Numbered from the stretch's first letter, positions 24,134-33,325 are shown. The stretch: DNA of 64,000 bases from a bacterium (GCA_021811185.1 JAJZPL010000011.1:1-64000), one strand, 5' to 3'. Translations and numbers: made by a program. The notes: generated by a model not told the origin, from the letters alone.

Positions 24134-24222
24134 CCGACATAGCGAAGCTGGCGCTGGTGCTGAAGCCGCGCTGCCGCGGGCCGAAACCGTCGACCCGGCA
24201 GAAACGGAAAAATAAAGGCTGA
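24130..24222 (+). CDS. Possible small basic protein (30 aa)
   Basis: An ATGA overlap with the receiver gene opens a frame of 30 residues that is rich in Lys, Arg and Pro after residue 12. The coupling and basic composition are suggestive, but no ribosome-binding site beyond coupling and no homology can be claimed. Confidence 0.2.
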   Translation: MTDIAKLALVLKPRCRGPKPSTRQKRKNKG

Positions 24223-24268
24223 CGAGCGGGGGCCCGGCGGAGCTGGCCGCCGGGCGGAGCGTTAGGGA

Positions 24269-24297
24269 GCGCCCGGGCTTTTTTGCCGGGCGCATTT
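24269..24297 (+). terminator. Hairpin, probable terminator
   Basis: An 8-bp G+C stem (24269-24276 / 24286-24293) with a T-rich loop is followed by ATTTTG, between the receiver gene and the AraC-type regulator. Confidence 0.5.
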
Positions 24298-24349
24298 TGA
24301 TGTATCATAGGTGTTCCGGGGTTTTTTCCCGGCCGGACCGGCTAAAATT

Positions 24350-25084
24350 ATGACCGATAACCTTCTTTTGGTGGATGACGATAAAGAATTCCGCAGCGAA
24401 TTCCGCGACTGCTTCGGCGAATACGACATAACCGAGGCTTCTACCGCCGAAGAGGCGCTGGCGCTGCTGAAAAAGCCGAACAAGATAGACCTGGTGCTGA
24501 TGGACGTGAAGATGCCCGGCATGGGCGGCCTCAAGGCCCTGAGGCTGGTGAAGGCCGCGGCCCCGTCCGCCGCCGTCATCATCATGACCGGCTTCAGTTC
24601 CAAGGAAGTGGTGCTGGAGGCCCTCCGGGGCGAGGCCAGCAACTACATAGAGAAACCTTTCGACGTGGAGAAAGCCAGGGCCATCATAGAATCCGCGCTG
24701 GCCAGGAACCGCGGCGAGGAGGAAGCTGCGCTCACCGACGGCAGGGGCAAGGTGGAGAAGGTGAAGAATTTCGTGCGCCGCAACTGCCTTAAGAAGGTGC
24801 GCCTGCGGGACGCCGCGGACGCGGTCTATATCAGCCCGAAGCATTTGAGCCGCATCTTTAAGGCTTACGCCGGCATAGGCTTCAACCAGTATTACCTGAA
24901 GTGCAAGATCGAGAAGGCCAAGGAGATCCTGGCCGGCACCGGCTACAGCGTGGACCACGTGTCCCAGAAGCTCGGCTACGCCAATACGGAATCCTTCATA
25001 AGGCAGTTCAAGAAAATGGCGGGCAAGACCCCTGCCAGTTTCCGCGGAAAGCCGGCGGCGGCCGCGCGGAACCGCCGCAAGTAG
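24350..25084 (+). CDS. Response regulator with AraC-type DNA-binding domain
   Basis: The 244-residue protein has an intact receiver: LLVDDDKEF, DLVLMDVKMPGMGG (phospho-Asp near 55), VIIMTGFSS and YIEKPFDV (Lys-Pro switch). It is followed from about residue 150 by an AraC/XylS helix-turn-helix pair, with VRLRDAADAVYISPKHLSRIFKAYAG and the typical VSQKLGYANTESFIRQFKKMAGKTP. It probably controls transcription as output of the histidine kinase encoded 21 nt downstream. The only ATG with context is 24350, preceded by GGCTAAAATT. Confidence 0.9.
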   Translation: MTDNLLLVDDDKEFRSEFRDCFGEYDITEASTAEEALALLKKPNKIDLVLMDVKMPGMGGLKALRLVKAAAPSAAVIIMTGFSSKEVVLEALRGEASNYIEKPFDVEKARAIIESALARNRGEEEAALTDGRGKVEKVKNFVRRNCLKKVRLRDAADAVYISPKHLSRIFKAYAGIGFNQYYLKCKIEKAKEILAGTGYSVDHVSQKLGYANTESFIRQFKKMAGKTPASFRGKPAAAARNRRK

Positions 25085-25105
25085 GCCGGCGGGCGGGGGC
25101 GGAAA

Positions 25106-27931
25106 ATGCAAAAAAAACAGATAGACGTGCTTATCGTGGAGGATAGCCCGGGCGACCTCCGGCTTACCCGGGAAATGCTCCGCGAGCCGGGGCCTTACGC
25201 CTTTAAGACCGCGCACGCCGCTTCCATAAAGGAAGCGCTGCGGAAACTTGGGGGCGGGAAGTTCGCGGTTATCCTGCTGGACATGAACCTGCCGGACAGT
25301 TCCGGCCTGGACGGGCTGGAGCGCATCGCCGCCGCGTACCCGCTGGTCCCCGTGGTGGTCCTTACCGGCCGGGACGACGAGCGCGTGGGCGTGGAAGCCC
25401 TGAAAAGGCATGCCTCCGACTACCTGGCCAAGGGCAGCATAAACCCTTTCCTGCTTACGCGCGCCATCCGCTATGCCATAGAGCGCAAGAAGAGCGAGGA
25501 GGAGCTGCGCGCGAGCGAACAGCGGCTCAAATTCCATTTCGAGAATTCCCCGCTGGCCGTGGTAGAGTGGGACGCCGATTTTGTGGTGACGCAGTGGTCT
25601 AAAGAAGCCGAGCGCGTTTTTGGCTGGAAAAAAGAAGAGACCCTCGGCAGGCGTATCGACAGGCTCGGGCTGATCTACCCCGACGACATCCCTATCGTTA
25701 ACCACACCATGGAACGGCTCACCAGCGGGGAAGAGGCTCTGGTGGTTTCCTCCAACCGCAACGTCACCAGGACGGGCGAAGTGATAGAGTGCACCTGGCA
25801 CAACTCCGTGCTGCTGGACAAGAGCGGGAAGATGGTTTCCGTGACCTCGCTGATCCAGGACATTACCGAGCGCAGGCGGGCCGAGGAAGAGCGCGAGCAG
25901 CTGCTGCTGGAAGTGAAGCAGCGCGCGCTGGAGCTGGATACCGTGTTCAAAACGCTGCCTTACCTGGTGTCGCTGCACGGGCCCGACGGCAGGTATCTGC
26001 GGGTGAACCCGGCCCTGACTAAACTTTTCGGGTTCGATCCCACCGCGGAAAAACGGGAGGAGGCGGCGCGGCGCCTGAACGCGCGCTACCCGGACGGGAC
26101 CCCGCTGACCGCCGCGAACATGCCCCTGACCGGGGCGCTGAACGGGGAAACGGTGATGGATACGGAATACGTTATTACCGACGCGCACGCCAAGGACCAC
26201 ACGCTGCTTATGAACGCGCTGCCGCTGAAAGTGGAGGGGCATGTTTACGGCGCGGTGCTGGCGCAGGTGGACATTACCGAACGCAAGCACAAGGAGGCGG
26301 AACTGCGGAAGCTGAACCGCGTGCTGAAAGCGCATAACGACAGCGAGCACGCGATGCTGCACGCGAAGGACGAGCAGGACTTCCTGGACAAGATCTGCAG
26401 GGTAATAGCGGAAGACTGCGGCTATCCGTTCGTCTGGATAGGGCTGGCCGAGCAGGACGAGGCTAAGTCGGTGCGCGCGGTAGCCCAGGCCGGGTTCGAG
26501 GCCGGCTACCTGGCCGCGCTTAACCTCAGCTGGGCCGATAACGCCCAGGGCCGCGGCCCTACCGGCACGGCCATCCGCACCGGCAAGGCGAGCAGCTGCC
26601 GCAACATGCTGACCGACCCGGCCTTCGCCCCCTGGCGGAACGAGGCGCTGAAGCGCGGCTATGCCAGTTCTTTGGTGCTGCCTTTGCTGGCGGGGAACCA
26701 GGCTTTCGGGGCGCTCACCATCTATTCCCGGACCCCCGACGATTTCGGCGACGAACAGGTGCGGCTGCTGACCGGGCTGAGCGAAGACCTGGCCTACGGC
26801 ATGCGCACGCTGCGGCTGCGCGCGGCCAACAAGCTTTCAGAGGAGGACGTGCAGCGGCTGGCGCATATAGGCGTTTGGGAAATGGACGCCGCGACCAGGA
26901 TGCTGACCTGGTCCAAGGAGGTTTACCGCATCTATGAGGTGGACCCCGAGAAATTCGCCACTACCGAAAAGGCCTTTATGCACGCGGTGCACCCGGAAGA
27001 CAGGGAAATGGTGGCCGCCGCCTACTCCGAGTCCGTCAGGAACCGCGCCGTCTTCGACGTAACGCACCGGCTGCTTATGGCGGACGCCAGGATCAAATAC
27101 GTGCAGGAGCGCTGCGAACATTTCTACGACCAGGAAGGCCGCCCGGTGCGTTCGGTGGGGACGGTGCACGACATCACGCGGCAGAAAGAGACCGAAGCCG
27201 TGCTGACGGCCGCGCAGGCAGAACTGGCGCGGGCCAAGCGGCTTTCCGATATAGGCACGCTGGCCGCCACCGTGGCGCACGAGCTGCGCAACCCGCTGGC
27301 CACCATAGGAATGGCCGCTTCCAACATCAAGCGGAAGGCGAAGAACCGGGACCTGGACAGGCACCTCTCCAACATAGATCTGAAGGTCTTCGAGAGCAAC
27401 CAGATCATCAACAACCTGCTCTTTTATTCCCGCCTCAGGCCGCCCCATTACGAGCTGGTTAATATCCACGAGCTCCTGGAGGAATCCATCCGGGCGGCCC
27501 GAGGGAACTTGAAAGAGGGCGTGCGGCTGGTCAGCGACATAGCCGGCGTCAGGGACGTGCTGGTGGAAGCCGATCCTATCCAGATAAAGGAAGTGCTGAA
27601 CAACCTGCTCAATAACGCGGTGGACGCGATCGCCGTCGGGGCGGGCAAGGTGGAGGTTTCAGGGGCGCGGAAGGGCGGCTGCGTATTTATAATGATGAAG
27701 GACTCCGGGGAGGGGATGGACGAGGAAACGCTCGCCCACGCTTTCGACCCGTTCTTTACCACCAAGGCTAAAGGCACGGGGCTGGGCCTGTCGGTCTGCC
27801 GGCAGATCATGGACTTCCATAAGGGGGAGATAACCCTTAAGAGCGAGCCCGGCGGCGGCACCGAGGCGCACCTGCGGCTGCCGGAGAAACGAAAGACGGC
27901 CGCGGCCGGTCATCGCGGAAAAGAGAAATAA
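25106..27931 (+). CDS. Hybrid sensor histidine kinase (receiver-PAS-PAS-GAF-PAS-HisKA-HATPase)
   Basis: The 941-residue soluble protein starts with a receiver (DVLIVEDSPGD; ILLDMNLPDSSG; DYLAKGSI). PAS domains follow near 140-255 and 275-390 (each closing with DITER), then a GAF domain near 405-570 and a third PAS near 590-695. HisKA has VAHELRNPLATIG with His near 725. HATPase_c has NNLLNNAVDAI, KDSGEGMDEE and KGTGLGLSVC. No transmembrane helix is visible, so it senses cytoplasmic cues. An N-terminal receiver on a kinase suggests phospho-input from another kinase. It is co-directional and close to the AraC-type regulator. Confidence 0.92.
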   Translation: MQKKQIDVLIVEDSPGDLRLTREMLREPGPYAFKTAHAASIKEALRKLGGGKFAVILLDMNLPDSSGLDGLERIAAAYPLVPVVVLTGRDDERVGVEALKRHASDYLAKGSINPFLLTRAIRYAIERKKSEEELRASEQRLKFHFENSPLAVVEWDADFVVTQWSKEAERVFGWKKEETLGRRIDRLGLIYPDDIPIVNHTMERLTSGEEALVVSSNRNVTRTGEVIECTWHNSVLLDKSGKMVSVTSLIQDITERRRAEEEREQLLLEVKQRALELDTVFKTLPYLVSLHGPDGRYLRVNPALTKLFGFDPTAEKREEAARRLNARYPDGTPLTAANMPLTGALNGETVMDTEYVITDAHAKDHTLLMNALPLKVEGHVYGAVLAQVDITERKHKEAELRKLNRVLKAHNDSEHAMLHAKDEQDFLDKICRVIAEDCGYPFVWIGLAEQDEAKSVRAVAQAGFEAGYLAALNLSWADNAQGRGPTGTAIRTGKASSCRNMLTDPAFAPWRNEALKRGYASSLVLPLLAGNQAFGALTIYSRTPDDFGDEQVRLLTGLSEDLAYGMRTLRLRAANKLSEEDVQRLAHIGVWEMDAATRMLTWSKEVYRIYEVDPEKFATTEKAFMHAVHPEDREMVAAAYSESVRNRAVFDVTHRLLMADARIKYVQERCEHFYDQEGRPVRSVGTVHDITRQKETEAVLTAAQAELARAKRLSDIGTLAATVAHELRNPLATIGMAASNIKRKAKNRDLDRHLSNIDLKVFESNQIINNLLFYSRLRPPHYELVNIHELLEESIRAARGNLKEGVRLVSDIAGVRDVLVEADPIQIKEVLNNLLNNAVDAIAVGAGKVEVSGARKGGCVFIMMKDSGEGMDEETLAHAFDPFFTTKAKGTGLGLSVCRQIMDFHKGEITLKSEPGGGTEAHLRLPEKRKTAAAGHRGKEK

Positions 27932-27932
27932 A

Positions 27933-27955
27933 AAAGCCCCGGCTGGCGGGGCTTT
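27933..27955. terminator. Bidirectional intrinsic terminator
   Basis: Stem 27933-27940 / 27948-27955. The A-run on the left gives a strong T-run for the minus-strand receiver gene, with a weaker one for the kinase gene. Confidence 0.8.
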
Positions 27956-27969
27956 GGGGCGGCCGGCGC

Positions 27970-28323
27970 CTAAGCCTTTATCTTTTCCAGCAGCATGGCG
28001 AAGTCTATGGGTTTGCCCAGTACCGCGCTTACCACGCCCAGCAGGCCCCGGTCCTTGAGTTCTTTCTCGATGAAAGGCTTGCCGGAGACCATGATAACCT
28101 TTTTCTTAACGCTCTCTGCCTTCATGCGCTCCAGAATATCCAGCCCTGTGACGGACGGCATTTTTGAGTCCAGGATGATGGCGTCGTAATCCAGGCACCT
28201 TGTCATGGCCTCGCCGCGGAGGCTGTCGGACGCGCTGGCAACTTCGTACCCCTCGCTCTCGAGCAGATCGGCCAGCTCCTCGCAGAGTTCCTTGTCGTCG
28301 TCGATAATAAGTACCTTTTTCAT
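27970..28323 (-). CDS. Single-domain response-regulator receiver (CheY-like)
   Basis: The 117-residue protein has all receiver residues: VLIIDDDKELCEEL, IILDSKMPSVTG (Asp near 53), VIMVSGKPF and VLGKPIDF (Lys-Pro). It is transcribed convergently with the hybrid kinase and may be its phosphotransfer partner. The start ATG at 28323 follows an AAAG and a TATAAT (minus strand) about 12-18 nt upstream. No output domain is present. Confidence 0.85.
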   Translation of the reverse strand: MKKVLIIDDDKELCEELADLLESEGYEVASASDSLRGEAMTRCLDYDAIILDSKMPSVTGLDILERMKAESVKKKVIMVSGKPFIEKELKDRGLLGVVSAVLGKPIDFAMLLEKIKA

Positions 28324-28334
28324 CTTTGGTAATT

Positions 28335-28486
28335 ATAATACTATTGCGCCGTACTTTCCAGCCTCGGCAAAAAAACGGGGCGGGCCAGGCGGCCCGCCCT
28401 CTGTGGGGTCTCGACTGCTCTGCTTTACGCTGCACCGCACTCCGCTGCGCTCACCGCTCCGAGACCCTCTCTGCTGATAATACTAT
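28335..28486. repeat. Intergenic palindromic element flanked by a 10-bp direct repeat
   Basis: ATAATACTAT occurs at 28335-28344 and again at 28477-28486. Between the copies lie a GC hairpin (around 28371-28390) and an inverted pair GGGGTCTCG (28407) / CGAGACCC (28460). No coding frame of note is present. The layout resembles a short insertion with a target duplication, but the sequence differs from the four repeats at 34-44 kb. Confidence 0.5.
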
Positions 28487-28527
28487 AGCTCCCGAAACCG
28501 GGAATTTCAAGGGCCCTTTGGCCCGCT

Positions 28528-29550
28528 CTATTTGCCGGCCAGCTGGCCGCAGGCGCCGTCTATGTCGGCGCCCATGCTCTTGCGGGTGGTGACTTCCAGG
28601 CCCATGTCCTCGAGCAGGCTGGCGAAGAGCTGGATCTTTTCCTTGGTGGGGGACCGGTACGGGCCGCCGGTGCGGTTGTAGGGGATGAGGTTCACCACGA
28701 AGTACTTGGGGGCCGCCACGGAGCGCAGGAAGGAGTTCAGCTTGGCGGCGGTGGAACGGCTGTTGTTGATGCCGTCCATCAGCACGTATTCCACGAACAC
28801 GCGCCGCTTGGTGGAAACGATGTAGTCCGCCAGCGCTTTGGTCAGCTGCGCGAGCGGGTAGGTGCGGTTGAGCGGCACCAGGTCGTTCCTGAGCGCGTCG
28901 TCCGGGGCGTGCAGCGACAGCGCCAGGTTGCACTGCGGGAAATCCTTGGCGAAGCGCCTTATGCCCGGCACGTGGCCGGCGGTGGACACGGAGATATGCC
29001 GGTGCCCCAGCCCTATCATCTCGGGGTCGCACATGACCTTGATGGCGTCGGAGAGCGCGTCGTAATTGTAGAAGGGTTCGCCCATGCCCATGAAGATCAC
29101 GCTGCCGATCTTGTGGGAGCCCTTGGTCTTGAGATAATGCGCGGCGGCCAGGAACTGGTCCACGATCTCGTCGGGGGAGAGGTTGCGCTTGAGGCCTTTG
29201 CGGCCGGTGGCGCAGAACGGGCAGCGCACCGGGCAGCCGACCTGGGTGGACACGCAGATGCTCCACTTTTCCGGGATCAGGTTAAGCAGCACGGTCTCCA
29301 CCTTGAGCCCGTCCTTCAGCTCGAAGAGGAACTTGACGGCGTCGTTCTTCTTGGAGACCTGCGTTTCTATGGGGAATAAAGAATGGATGTGGAATTTCCG
29401 CGAGAGCTTTTCCCTGAGCGGGGCGGGCAGCACCGGGATCTCGTCCCAGGCGGCGGCGAAGTTCTTGTAGACGGCCTCGCGGACCTGCTTCAGGCGGAAA
29501 GCGGGGATGTCGTTCTCTTTGAGGAAGACGGAAAGTTTTTTTAAGTCCAT
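28528..29550 (-). CDS. rlmN: 23S rRNA (adenine2503-C2)/tRNA A37 methyltransferase RlmN
   Basis: The 340-residue protein has the RlmN radical-SAM signature CPVRCPFCATG (Cys106, Cys110, Cys113), GEPFYNYD, the HRHISVSTAG segment and a C-terminal catalytic GACGQLAGK (Cys334). It methylates C2 of A2503 in 23S rRNA and A37 of some tRNAs through a methyl-cysteine intermediate. It is a housekeeping radical-SAM enzyme, separate in kind from the cluster at 52-62 kb. It is monocistronic, divergent from the sulfatase gene. Confidence 0.95.
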   Translation of the reverse strand: MDLKKLSVFLKENDIPAFRLKQVREAVYKNFAAAWDEIPVLPAPLREKLSRKFHIHSLFPIETQVSKKNDAVKFLFELKDGLKVETVLLNLIPEKWSICVSTQVGCPVRCPFCATGRKGLKRNLSPDEIVDQFLAAAHYLKTKGSHKIGSVIFMGMGEPFYNYDALSDAIKVMCDPEMIGLGHRHISVSTAGHVPGIRRFAKDFPQCNLALSLHAPDDALRNDLVPLNRTYPLAQLTKALADYIVSTKRRVFVEYVLMDGINNSRSTAAKLNSFLRSVAAPKYFVVNLIPYNRTGGPYRSPTKEKIQLFASLLEDMGLEVTTRKSMGADIDGACGQLAGK

Positions 29551-29706
29551 ATGTTTAAACCGCCGAATTTGTTGGGGATAAGGTCTACGCTGGTTTTAAC
29601 GGGTTTGGCCGGGACCCGGGCTGCGGGGCGGCTTTTTAGCAATTTCACGGGATAAGTGATAAAATCATTATACCACTTATGAGGGCCGCTCCCGGATCCG
29701 CTCCCA

Positions 29707-31524
29707 ATGAAAAAAACTGACCTCAAGAGACTCGCGTATTTTCTCGGCCTGAACTTCTGCCTTTCGCTGCTTATTGGAACCGCTTACCTGTTCTTCGCCG
29801 GCTCCCACCCGCTGGAACTGGCGTTCGTAAGCGTCGCGCTGGTCTCGAACACCGTGATGCTGTACGCCGCGCTGGCCCTGCCCGCGGTCCTGCTTTTCCT
29901 TACGGCGCCCGGCCGCTGGCTGCTGTGGGGCGCCCTGGGCTTTTTCCAGCTGGCCCTGTTCACCGACGCCTGCGTCTACAAGATCTTCAAGTTCCATCTT
30001 AACTCGATGGTGTTCAACCTGGTCACTACCCCGGGCGGCCTGGATTCCCTGGAGCAGGGCTGGGGGATGAAGGCGTTCTTCGTATTCGTCGCCGCGTCCA
30101 TGTTCGCGCTGCAGCGGCTTTTCTGGAAGTTGTCGGGGCCGGCGGCGGAGAAACACGTTCTCGGGCGCGGGCGCGCCAAGGCGCTGGCGGCGCTGCTGCT
30201 GTGCTTCGTTATTGCCGACAAGGGCCTGTTCGCCTGGGGCACGCTCTACGATTCCGTGTACATCACGCGCAATTCCCAGCTGTTCCCGCTTTACCAGCCG
30301 CTCAGGATCCGCTCTTTCGCCGCTAAATACCTTGGCGTGAAACTGGACAGCGAGGTGAGGGCCGGCATAGACGTTAAGTATTCCGGCCTGGCCTACCCGC
30401 GCGCGCCGCTCAGGGTGGAACCGCCGGCGAAAAAAATGAACGTGGTTATCATCGTCATAGACTCCCTGCGGCGCGATATGTTCACCCCCGAGGTGATGCC
30501 GGAGACCTGGGCGTTCTCGAAAAAAGCGGCCGTTTTTACCAACCATTACAGCGGAGGCAACTGCACGCGCTTCGGGATCTTCTCGGTGTTCTACGGCATC
30601 TACGGTAATTACTGGTTCGACATGGTGGGCGAGCGCCGCACCCCGGTTTTCATGGACACCCTGATAGCGCAGGGGTACGATATGCGGCTTTTCGCCAGCT
30701 CGAAGCTGAGCTACCCCGAGTTCAACAAAACCTGCTTCGCCGCGGTGCCGCGCGCCGGCATTTACGACGAGCCTAAAGAGACGGATATCGCCGAGCGCGA
30801 CAGGGACATTTCCGACAAGTTCGTGGAATACCTGCGCGAACGGAAGGGCGGGAAGCCGTATTTCGCCTTCGTCTTTTACGACGCCTCGCACGGCGCTTAC
30901 CAGTACCTGCCCGGGTTCGAGAAGTTCGAGCCTTCGGCGGATACCAACCGCCTGGCGCTGAACAAGACGAATATCGGCCCGCTGTTCAACAAGTATAAGA
31001 ATTCCGTCCTTTCGGACGACCACCTGGTGGGCGGGATCCTCAAGGCCATAAAAGAGACCGGAGGGCTTAAGGACACCGCGGTGCTGATAATGGGCGACCA
31101 CGGCGAGGCTTTCCTGGAGCGCGGGCGTTACGGCCACAACCAGGGCTACAGCCCCGAAGAGGTGCGCGTGCCTTTGGTTATGTATTTGCCCGGGCATGCC
31201 CCCTATTCCACCGCCGACGCCACCAGCCACCTGGACATCGTCCCCACGCTGCTGCCGCTCCTGGGCGTTAAGAACCCGGTTTCGGATTATTCCAGCGGGC
31301 GCGGCCTGTTCGACAGGACCCCCAGGCCGTTCGTCCCCGTCTTCTCGTGGGACACGGCGGCCATCGTCAGGAACGGCGAGGTGCTGGAGATGCCGCTGGA
31401 GGCCTATAAGGGCGGGGTAAAGGCTTACGACAGCGAATACCGCGAGGAGGGCAGGAAAGGCGCGGCGGCCTTCTCGCCCCTGATCCCGGCTTTCCAGAAA
31501 GCTGCGAAGAAATTCAGTAAATAG
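29707..31524 (+). CDS. YejM/LapC-like membrane sulfatase-fold protein
   Basis: The 605-residue protein has five N-terminal membrane helices (12-185, DUF3413-like, with the FHLNSMVFNLV segment). A periplasmic alkaline-phosphatase/sulfatase domain begins at about 240 (NVVIIVIDSLRRDMF). The nucleophile region reads SGGNCTRFGIFSVFYG (Thr, as in YejM) and a metal-site MGDHGEAF follows near 462. In enterobacteria YejM (LapC/PbgA) senses lipopolysaccharide and controls LpxC stability. The lpx genes here start 2.5 kb away. Whether it regulates or transfers is unknown. Confidence 0.8.
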   Translation: MKKTDLKRLAYFLGLNFCLSLLIGTAYLFFAGSHPLELAFVSVALVSNTVMLYAALALPAVLLFLTAPGRWLLWGALGFFQLALFTDACVYKIFKFHLNSMVFNLVTTPGGLDSLEQGWGMKAFFVFVAASMFALQRLFWKLSGPAAEKHVLGRGRAKALAALLLCFVIADKGLFAWGTLYDSVYITRNSQLFPLYQPLRIRSFAAKYLGVKLDSEVRAGIDVKYSGLAYPRAPLRVEPPAKKMNVVIIVIDSLRRDMFTPEVMPETWAFSKKAAVFTNHYSGGNCTRFGIFSVFYGIYGNYWFDMVGERRTPVFMDTLIAQGYDMRLFASSKLSYPEFNKTCFAAVPRAGIYDEPKETDIAERDRDISDKFVEYLRERKGGKPYFAFVFYDASHGAYQYLPGFEKFEPSADTNRLALNKTNIGPLFNKYKNSVLSDDHLVGGILKAIKETGGLKDTAVLIMGDHGEAFLERGRYGHNQGYSPEEVRVPLVMYLPGHAPYSTADATSHLDIVPTLLPLLGVKNPVSDYSSGRGLFDRTPRPFVPVFSWDTAAIVRNGEVLEMPLEAYKGGVKAYDSEYREEGRKGAAAFSPLIPAFQKAAKKFSK

Positions 31525-31537
31525 CTGCCGGGGGGGC

Positions 31538-31873
31538 TCAGCGGGCCTTTCTCCGGCGGATCCGGTCCATCTCTTTCAGGCGTTCCGAAGTCTGCGGGGA
31601 AATTTTAAATTCTATCCTGTCCACCAGCTCGCGCAGGGCGAGAAAGCGGTTGAGCGACCGCTTCCGCTCGCGCTGGCAGCGGACTATCAGCTCCAGCGGC
31701 GGGTATTTGAGCAGCACCGCGTTGGACGTCTTGTTTATTTTCTGCCCGCCTTTGCCGCTGCCGCGGGTGAACTGCTCCTCGACGAGGCGCAGGTCCAGCC
31801 CCAGCCTGGCTATGCGCTCTTTGAGCGCCGCCACCTTGGCCGGGGTGATCTCCGAAAATTCGGTGAAATTCAT
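31538..31873 (-). CDS. Release-factor-like GGQ protein (ribosome rescue type)
   Basis: The 111-residue protein contains the peptidyl-tRNA hydrolysis motif in FTRGSGKGGQKINKTSNAV (GGQ near 42) and the basic C-terminal tail KEMDRIRRRKAR. It lacks the codon-recognition domains of RF1/RF2. This matches the small stop-codon-independent family (ArfB/YaeJ or mtRF-R-like), which rescues stalled ribosomes. It sits 9 nt downstream of the relA/spoT gene at the end of the long minus-strand run. Exact subgroup is not certain. Confidence 0.8.
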   Translation of the reverse strand: MNFTEFSEITPAKVAALKERIARLGLDLRLVEEQFTRGSGKGGQKINKTSNAVLLKYPPLELIVRCQRERKRSLNRFLALRELVDRIEFKISPQTSERLKEMDRIRRRKAR

Positions 31874-31882
31874 TCCAGCGGC

Positions 31883-33325
31883 TTATTGTTCCGGCAGGCC
31901 GTGCTCGCGCAGGTATTTGCGGATGCGGCTGCGCGCGCCGGCCGTTTTCACTATGCCGAGCCAGTCCTTTTTGGGCGCGGAGTTCTTGCGGGTGATGATC
32001 TCGCAGATGTCGCCGCTCTTGAGCGGCTGGTCCAGGCGGACCATCCGGTTGTTCACCTTGGCGCCGATGCAGGTGTCGCCGATGTCGGAGTGGATGGCGT
32101 AGGCGTAATCGATGGGCGTGGCGTCCACCGGCAGCGGCTTCACCTCGCCCTTGGGCGTGAAGATGAAGATCTGGTCCAGCTCCAGGTCGGTCTTGAAGCT
32201 CTCGATGAACTCGCGGGGGCTGGAGATGTCCTGCAGCCATTCTATCCACTGCCGCAGCCAGTTGAGCTTCTCGTCCAGGTGGCGGTCGGCGCCTTTCTCG
32301 CCCAGCTTGTAGCGCCAGTGCGCCGCGATGCCGTACTCGGAGGTGCGGTGCATCTCCTCGGTGCGGATCTGGATCTCTATGATCTCGCCGGTGCCGGCCA
32401 TCACGCTGGTGTGCAGGCTCTGGTACAGGTTCATCTTGGGCACGGCGATATAGTCCGTGAACGAGCCGGCCACAGGCTTGAATACCGAGTGCACGGTGCC
32501 CAGCAGCGCGTAGCAGTTGATGACGGAATCGGTGATGATGCGCACGCCCAGCGCGTCCTGGATCTCCTCGAACGGCTTCTCCTGGCGCAGCATCTTGCGG
32601 TAGATGGAGTAGAGGTTCTTGGCGCGCGACAGCACGCGGTGCGGCACGTTGGAGCCCGCCAGGTGGTTCTCCATCTCGGTGCGGAAATCCTCCAGCAACT
32701 TCTCGCGCATCGCGTAGCGCAGCTGCACCTTGGCCAGCAGGCTCTGGTACTCGTCGGGGAACAGGTACTTGAAAGAGAGGTCTTCCAGCTCGCTCTTCAG
32801 CTGGAAGATGCCCAGGCGCTGCGCCAGCGGGGCGTACAGGGAGATGGTCTCGTGGCTGATCTCCAGCTGCTTCTCCTTGGGCATGTAGTTCAGCGTGCGC
32901 ATGTTGTGCAGGCGGTCCGCCAGCTTGATCACGATCACGCGGATGTCCTTGGCGGTGGCCAGGATCATCTTGCGCCAGTTCTCGGCCTGCGCCTCGTCGC
33001 GCGAGGAGAACTTGAGCGTCTCGATCTTGGTGACGCCGGAGACCAGCGCGTAGATCTCCTCGCCGAACTCCTTGCGGAAGGTCTCGTGGGGGATCTTGGT
33101 GTCTTCCAGCACGTCGTGCAGCAGCCCGGCCGCCACGGTCTCCAGGTCCATCTTGTAGTCCACCAGGATCTCCGCCACGGCCGCGCAGTGGATGAAATAT
33201 TTTTCGCCGGAGGCGCGCTTCTGATCGTGGTGGGATTCGCTGGCGTAGTTCCAGGCGTATTCCAGCAGCGTGGTGTCCTGGGTGGAGTATTCGCGGAATT
33301 TCTTGAGCAGTTCGTCCAGTTCCAT
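31883..33325 (-). CDS. (p)ppGpp synthetase/hydrolase of the RelA/SpoT family, lacking the ACT region
   Basis: The 480-residue protein has the HD hydrolase domain (HCAAVAEILVDY; LLHDVLEDT; KLADRLHNMRTL), the synthetase domain (RAKNLYSIYRKM; DALGVRIIT; GSFTDYIAVPKMNLYQSLHTSV; EIQIRTEEMHRTSEYGIAAHW) and a TGS domain (IFIFTPKGEVKPLPVDATPIDYAYAIHSDIG). Long Rel/SpoT proteins run about 700 residues. Here the helical, zinc-finger/RIS and ACT parts are absent and the protein ends after TGS. It is probably bifunctional. The start abuts the ZIP transporter stop. Confidence 0.92.
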   Translation of the reverse strand: MELDELLKKFREYSTQDTTLLEYAWNYASESHHDQKRASGEKYFIHCAAVAEILVDYKMDLETVAAGLLHDVLEDTKIPHETFRKEFGEEIYALVSGVTKIETLKFSSRDEAQAENWRKMILATAKDIRVIVIKLADRLHNMRTLNYMPKEKQLEISHETISLYAPLAQRLGIFQLKSELEDLSFKYLFPDEYQSLLAKVQLRYAMREKLLEDFRTEMENHLAGSNVPHRVLSRAKNLYSIYRKMLRQEKPFEEIQDALGVRIITDSVINCYALLGTVHSVFKPVAGSFTDYIAVPKMNLYQSLHTSVMAGTGEIIEIQIRTEEMHRTSEYGIAAHWRYKLGEKGADRHLDEKLNWLRQWIEWLQDISSPREFIESFKTDLELDQIFIFTPKGEVKPLPVDATPIDYAYAIHSDIGDTCIGAKVNNRMVRLDQPLKSGDICEIITRKNSAPKKDWLGIVKTAGARSRIRKYLREHGLPEQ

